From Pseudomonadota bacterium (lineage in GTDB: Bacteria; Pseudomonadota; Alphaproteobacteria; Rhizobiales; Xanthobacteraceae): 7,424 nucleotides of DNA. Under the pieces are notes generated by a model that had not been told where the DNA came from, did not search any database, and worked only from the letters and a program-made list of their open reading frames with translations. How positions within the stretch are numbered: position 1 is the first letter of the stretch; the number at the start of each line of letters is the position of its first letter. The position numbers and the translations under genes are program-made. The DNA lies in the NCBI GenBank assembly GCA_023431725.1, contig JAEYVN010000225.1, positions 1-7,424 on the forward strand. Reading direction: 5' to 3'. Positions 5,053 to 7,424 of this stretch are shown one piece after another.

Positions 5053-5789
5053 CGAGCAGCGGCCGATGCGGTGGAGAGCCCTAATCCTTTTCGCAATTCC
5101 AGTTTGGCCGCTTCCAACTCCGTCCGGAATTGCTCGCTCTCCATCAAAGCGGCAGCGATGGCCGTCCCGGCCATGCGTCCGGCCTCGACATCGGAGGGGA
5201 AATGCACGCCGGTGATCACCCTGTTCGTTCCATACTCGCGGCCACGCTCGAAGATTGCTGGCGCCTTTTCAGGGAGCATGTTGGCGAGGATGATCGCGCT
5301 CAGATATCCGAAGATCGCATGTCCGCTCGGATAGGATCCCGGCGCCTTCGGCCGCTCGCCAACTGTCTGGACGTCCTGGCTGACGACATAGGGACGCGGC
5401 CGGTCCCATACATCCTTGCTCGACAGCACGAGGATGCGTGAATCGTTGAAGACGCGTTTCACGAAAGCATCGAACTGCGGAAAGCGCTCCGCAGAGAATT
5501 CCGGGCTCACCACGTCGGCGAAGCGATAGATCGAGAGCGGATTGTCGGCGACTGCACGCTCGACCTGTGCCGGGGTGCGCGTCTTCTGGGTCTCCAGAAC
5601 GGCGGCGAGATCGCTCTTCTGCATCCCGGAATCGGGGAGCGGCGATGGCGCCAGCAATTTGCCGAGGTCCAACTGCCCCGGCTTCACAAAGATGAAGGTG
5701 CCGTATTTGTTGTCCGCCGCATCTGCCACCGCGAACGGAACCGCCAGTAGCAAAGCCAGGGAGAAAGCAAACAAGCGGCGTGTAAGCAT
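5049..5789 (-). CDS. Exported PAP2-family (class A non-specific) acid phosphatase
   Basis: The product is 246 residues with a Sec signal peptide (MLTRRLFAFSLALLLAVPFA, cleavage near ADA|ADN, residue 24), hence periplasmic. All three parts of the PAP2 phosphatase signature are present: K125-x6-R132-P133 (KDVWDRPRP), P154-S155-G156-H157, and N189-R190-x5-H196-x3-D200 (NRVITGVHFPSD). In this family His157 acts as acid/base, His196 forms the phospho-enzyme with Asp200, and Lys/Arg bind phosphate. There are no transmembrane helices beyond the signal, so it resembles soluble PhoN/PhoC-type enzymes that strip phosphate from nucleotides and sugar phosphates rather than membrane lipid phosphatases. 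The usual Ser of SR is Asn here, a known variation. ATG 5789 is chosen because GGAGGG (5794-5799) is four bases upstream; a GTG at 5801 would overlap that site. It follows gatB by 74 bases on the same strand. Confidence 0.93.
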   Translation of the reverse strand: MLTRRLFAFSLALLLAVPFAVADAADNKYGTFIFVKPGQLDLGKLLAPSPLPDSGMQKSDLAAVLETQKTRTPAQVERAVADNPLSIYRFADVVSPEFSAERFPQFDAFVKRVFNDSRILVLSSKDVWDRPRPYVVSQDVQTVGERPKAPGSYPSGHAIFGYLSAIILANMLPEKAPAIFERGREYGTNRVITGVHFPSDVEAGRMAGTAIAAALMESEQFRTELEAAKLELRKGLGLSTASAAAR

Positions 5790-5793
5790 GACA

Positions 5794-5799
5794 CCCTCC
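5794..5799 (-). promoter_or_regulatory. Ribosome binding site that sets the phosphatase start
   Basis: GGAGGG is 4 bases before ATG 5789, which begins the signal peptide, and so excludes the upstream in-frame GTG at 5801. Confidence 0.65.
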
Positions 5800-5863
5800 A
5801 CAGCGGGGCGGCCGCACCCGCATCATCATGAAGATTGAAGCTTACAAGCGCACCTCGTCCGGC

Positions 5864-7345
5864 TCAAAGTCCGAGTTTCGCCTTCAACAGGTCGTTGACC
5901 GCCTGCGGATTGGCCTTGCCGCCGGAGTTTTTCATCACCTGACCGACGAACCATCCGATCGCCTTGGGATTGGTCTTGGCGTCGGCGACCTTGTCAGGGT
6001 TCGCAGCGACGATCTCATCAACGACCTTCTCGATCGCCCCTAGATCGGTGACCTGCTTCATGCCGCGCTGTTCGACGATGGCGCGCGGATCGCCACCCTC
6101 GGTCCAGACGATCTCGAACAGGTCCTTGGCGATCTTGCCGGAGATGGTCTTGTCGCCGATCAGGTCGAGGATCGCACCAAGTTGCGCTGCGGTAACAGGC
6201 GACGCGCTGATGTCCTTGCCTTCCTTGTTAAGGCGGCCGGCCAGTTCATTGGTGACCCAGTTGGCAGCAAGCTTGGGGTCGCGTCCCTTGGCAACCGCTT
6301 CGAAGAATTCCGCGGTCTCGCGTTCGGCGATCAGCACGCCGGCGTCGTAAGCCTGCAAGCCGTAGGACTCGACGAAGCGTGTCTTCTTCTCATCCGGCAG
6401 CTCCGGCAGGTTCTTCTTCAGGTCATCGACATAGGCATCGTCGAATTCCAGCGGCAGCAAGTCGGGATCCGGGAAGTAGCGATAGTCATGCGCCTCTTCC
6501 TTGGACCGCATCGAACGGGTCTCGCCCTTGTTCGGGTCGAACAGGCGGGTCTCCTGGACGATGCTGCCGCCCTCCTCGATGATCTCGATCTGGCGGCGCG
6601 CTTCATATTCGATTGCCTGACCGATGAAGCGGATCGAATTGACGTTCTTGATCTCGCAACGCGTGCCGAGTTCGTCGCCGGGCCGGCGCACCGACACATT
6701 GACGTCGGCGCGCAGGCTGCCCTTCTCCATGTCACCGTCGCAGGTGCCGAGATAGCGCAGGATCGAGCGCAGCTTGGAGACATAGGCCTTGGCCTGTTCG
6801 GACGAGCGGATGTCCGGCTTCGACACGATCTCCATCAGCGCGACGCCGGAGCGGTTGAGATCGACCAGCGACATGGTCGGATGCTGGTCGTGCACGCTCT
6901 TGCCGGCGTCCTGTTCGAGATGCACGCGCTCGATGCCGACATCGATGCTGCTGCCGTCCGGCAGATCGACATTGACCACGCCCTCGCCGACGATCGGCGA
7001 CTTGTACTGGCTGATCTGATAGCCCTGCGGCAGATCGGGATAGAAATAGTTCTTCCGGTCGAACACCGACTTGTTGTTGATCTGCGCCTTCAGGCCGAGG
7101 CCGGTGCGGATCGCCTGCTTGACGCATTCCTCGTTGATGACCGGCAGCATGCCCGGCATCGCCGCATCGACCAGCGAGACATGCGAGTTCGGCTCGCCGC
7201 CGAAGGCGGTCGAAGCGCCCGAGAAGAGTTTGGCGTTGGAGGCGACCTGCGCATGCACCTCCAGCCCGATCACGATCTCCCAGTCCCCGGTCGCGCCCGG
7301 GATCAGGTTCTTCGGATCGGTTTCGCGCGTCTCCTGAAGGGCCAT
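5864..7345 (-). CDS. gatB: Aspartyl/glutamyl-tRNA(Asn/Gln) amidotransferase subunit B
   Basis: The complete 493-residue protein matches GatB over its length. The GatB cradle domain, about residues 20-310, has GLEVHAQ (27-33), [20 protein letters not shown] (95-114), HLEQDAGKS (142-150), the signature [18 protein letters not shown] (161-178) and [10 protein letters not shown] (287-296). Residues about 345-491 are the helical YqeY-like tail that grips the tRNA elbow. In the GatCAB complex GatB phosphorylates and then amidates Glu-tRNA(Gln) or Asp-tRNA(Asn), using ammonia channelled from GatA. This route is needed in bacteria lacking GlnRS or AsnRS, including most alphaproteobacteria. gatA and gatC are not in this window. 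The only upstream purine motif, GGAG at 7358-7361, is 12 bases from the ATG, which is long, but no better in-frame start exists. The gene may read through into the phosphatase gene, as no terminator is visible between them. Confidence 0.98.
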   Translation of the reverse strand: MALQETRETDPKNLIPGATGDWEIVIGLEVHAQVASNAKLFSGASTAFGGEPNSHVSLVDAAMPGMLPVINEECVKQAIRTGLGLKAQINNKSVFDRKNYFYPDLPQGYQISQYKSPIVGEGVVNVDLPDGSSIDVGIERVHLEQDAGKSVHDQHPTMSLVDLNRSGVALMEIVSKPDIRSSEQAKAYVSKLRSILRYLGTCDGDMEKGSLRADVNVSVRRPGDELGTRCEIKNVNSIRFIGQAIEYEARRQIEIIEEGGSIVQETRLFDPNKGETRSMRSKEEAHDYRYFPDPDLLPLEFDDAYVDDLKKNLPELPDEKKTRFVESYGLQAYDAGVLIAERETAEFFEAVAKGRDPKLAANWVTNELAGRLNKEGKDISASPVTAAQLGAILDLIGDKTISGKIAKDLFEIVWTEGGDPRAIVEQRGMKQVTDLGAIEKVVDEIVAANPDKVADAKTNPKAIGWFVGQVMKNSGGKANPQAVNDLLKAKLGL

Positions 7346-7392
7346 GGCGGTTGGCGGCTCCTGTCTTTCCCGGCCGAACGGCTGTGGCCCCT

Positions 7393-7421
7393 GCGATAGA
7401 CTGCGCCGCCAGGCTCATCAA
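7393..7421 (-). promoter_or_regulatory. Possible sigma-70-type promoter of gatB
   Basis: On the minus strand TTGATG (7416-7421) and TATCGC (7393-7398) are separated by exactly 17 bases, and the -10 box ends 47 bases before the gatB start. The -35 keeps the strong TTGA core; the -10 is a partial match only. The site is at the window edge, so competing elements further upstream cannot be seen. Confidence 0.35.
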
Positions 7422-7424
7422 GTG

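Noticed and set aside
6182..7399. A 405-codon open frame on the plus strand opposite gatB
   Set aside because: It is entirely antisense to a complete, well-conserved gatB. Long antisense frames are usual in GC-rich genes, it has an unnatural Arg/Leu/Asp-rich composition, and I see no family match.
1..7424. CRISPR array, insertion sequence or defence system
   Set aside because: No regularly spaced repeats, transposase motifs or nuclease/toxin genes were found on either strand.

Overview
The window looks like a chromosomal segment from an alphaproteobacterium of the order Hyphomicrobiales, most likely the Bradyrhizobium/Rhodopseudomonas/Afipia group (Nitrobacteraceae). The pointers are the Omp2/RopA-type porin with its two-cysteine N-terminal signature, a separate gatB (GatCAB transamidosome), a 89-residue single-Sel1-repeat protein, very lysine/alanine-rich small proteins and GC-rich codon use. 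Species cannot be fixed from the sequence alone.

Layout, left to right. 1-1021 (minus) is the N-terminal 340 residues of an outer-membrane porin that runs off the left edge. 1022-1487 is a leader/intergenic stretch. 1488-1580 (minus) is a complete tRNA-Ser(GCT) with encoded CCA. 1683-1952 (minus) is a small cytosolic protein made of one Sel1 repeat. 2280-3140 (minus) is a Nu-class (YghU/YfcG-like) glutathione transferase carrying a ~56-residue histone-H1-like basic tail, followed by a good intrinsic terminator at 2220-2252. Divergent from it, 3283-3669 (plus) encodes a small secreted protein with a basic linker and a two-Cys, three-Trp C-terminal domain. A strong hairpin (3880-3920) separates it from a convergent 27-residue, 59% Lys/Arg mini-protein at 4009-4092 (minus). 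About 950 bases (4093-5048) have no convincing gene. 5049-5789 (minus) is an exported PAP2-type (class A non-specific) acid phosphatase, and 5864-7345 (minus) is complete gatB, with a possible promoter at the right edge.

Six of the seven protein genes and the tRNA are on the minus strand. They do not form an obvious pathway: translation (gatB, tRNA-Ser), envelope transport and phosphate scavenging (porin, phosphatase) and thiol chemistry (GST) sit side by side. Only gatB and the phosphatase gene, 74 bases apart, are plausibly co-transcribed. The recurring theme is lysine/alanine-rich sequence: three of the seven products, all between 2.9 and 4.1 kb, carry such a tract.

I found no mobile element, CRISPR array, phage gene or clear new multi-gene system. 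The points most worth a second look are the 27-residue basic protein, the basic tail on the GST, the two-Cys secreted family, and the long gene-free region with an A5T8 tract.
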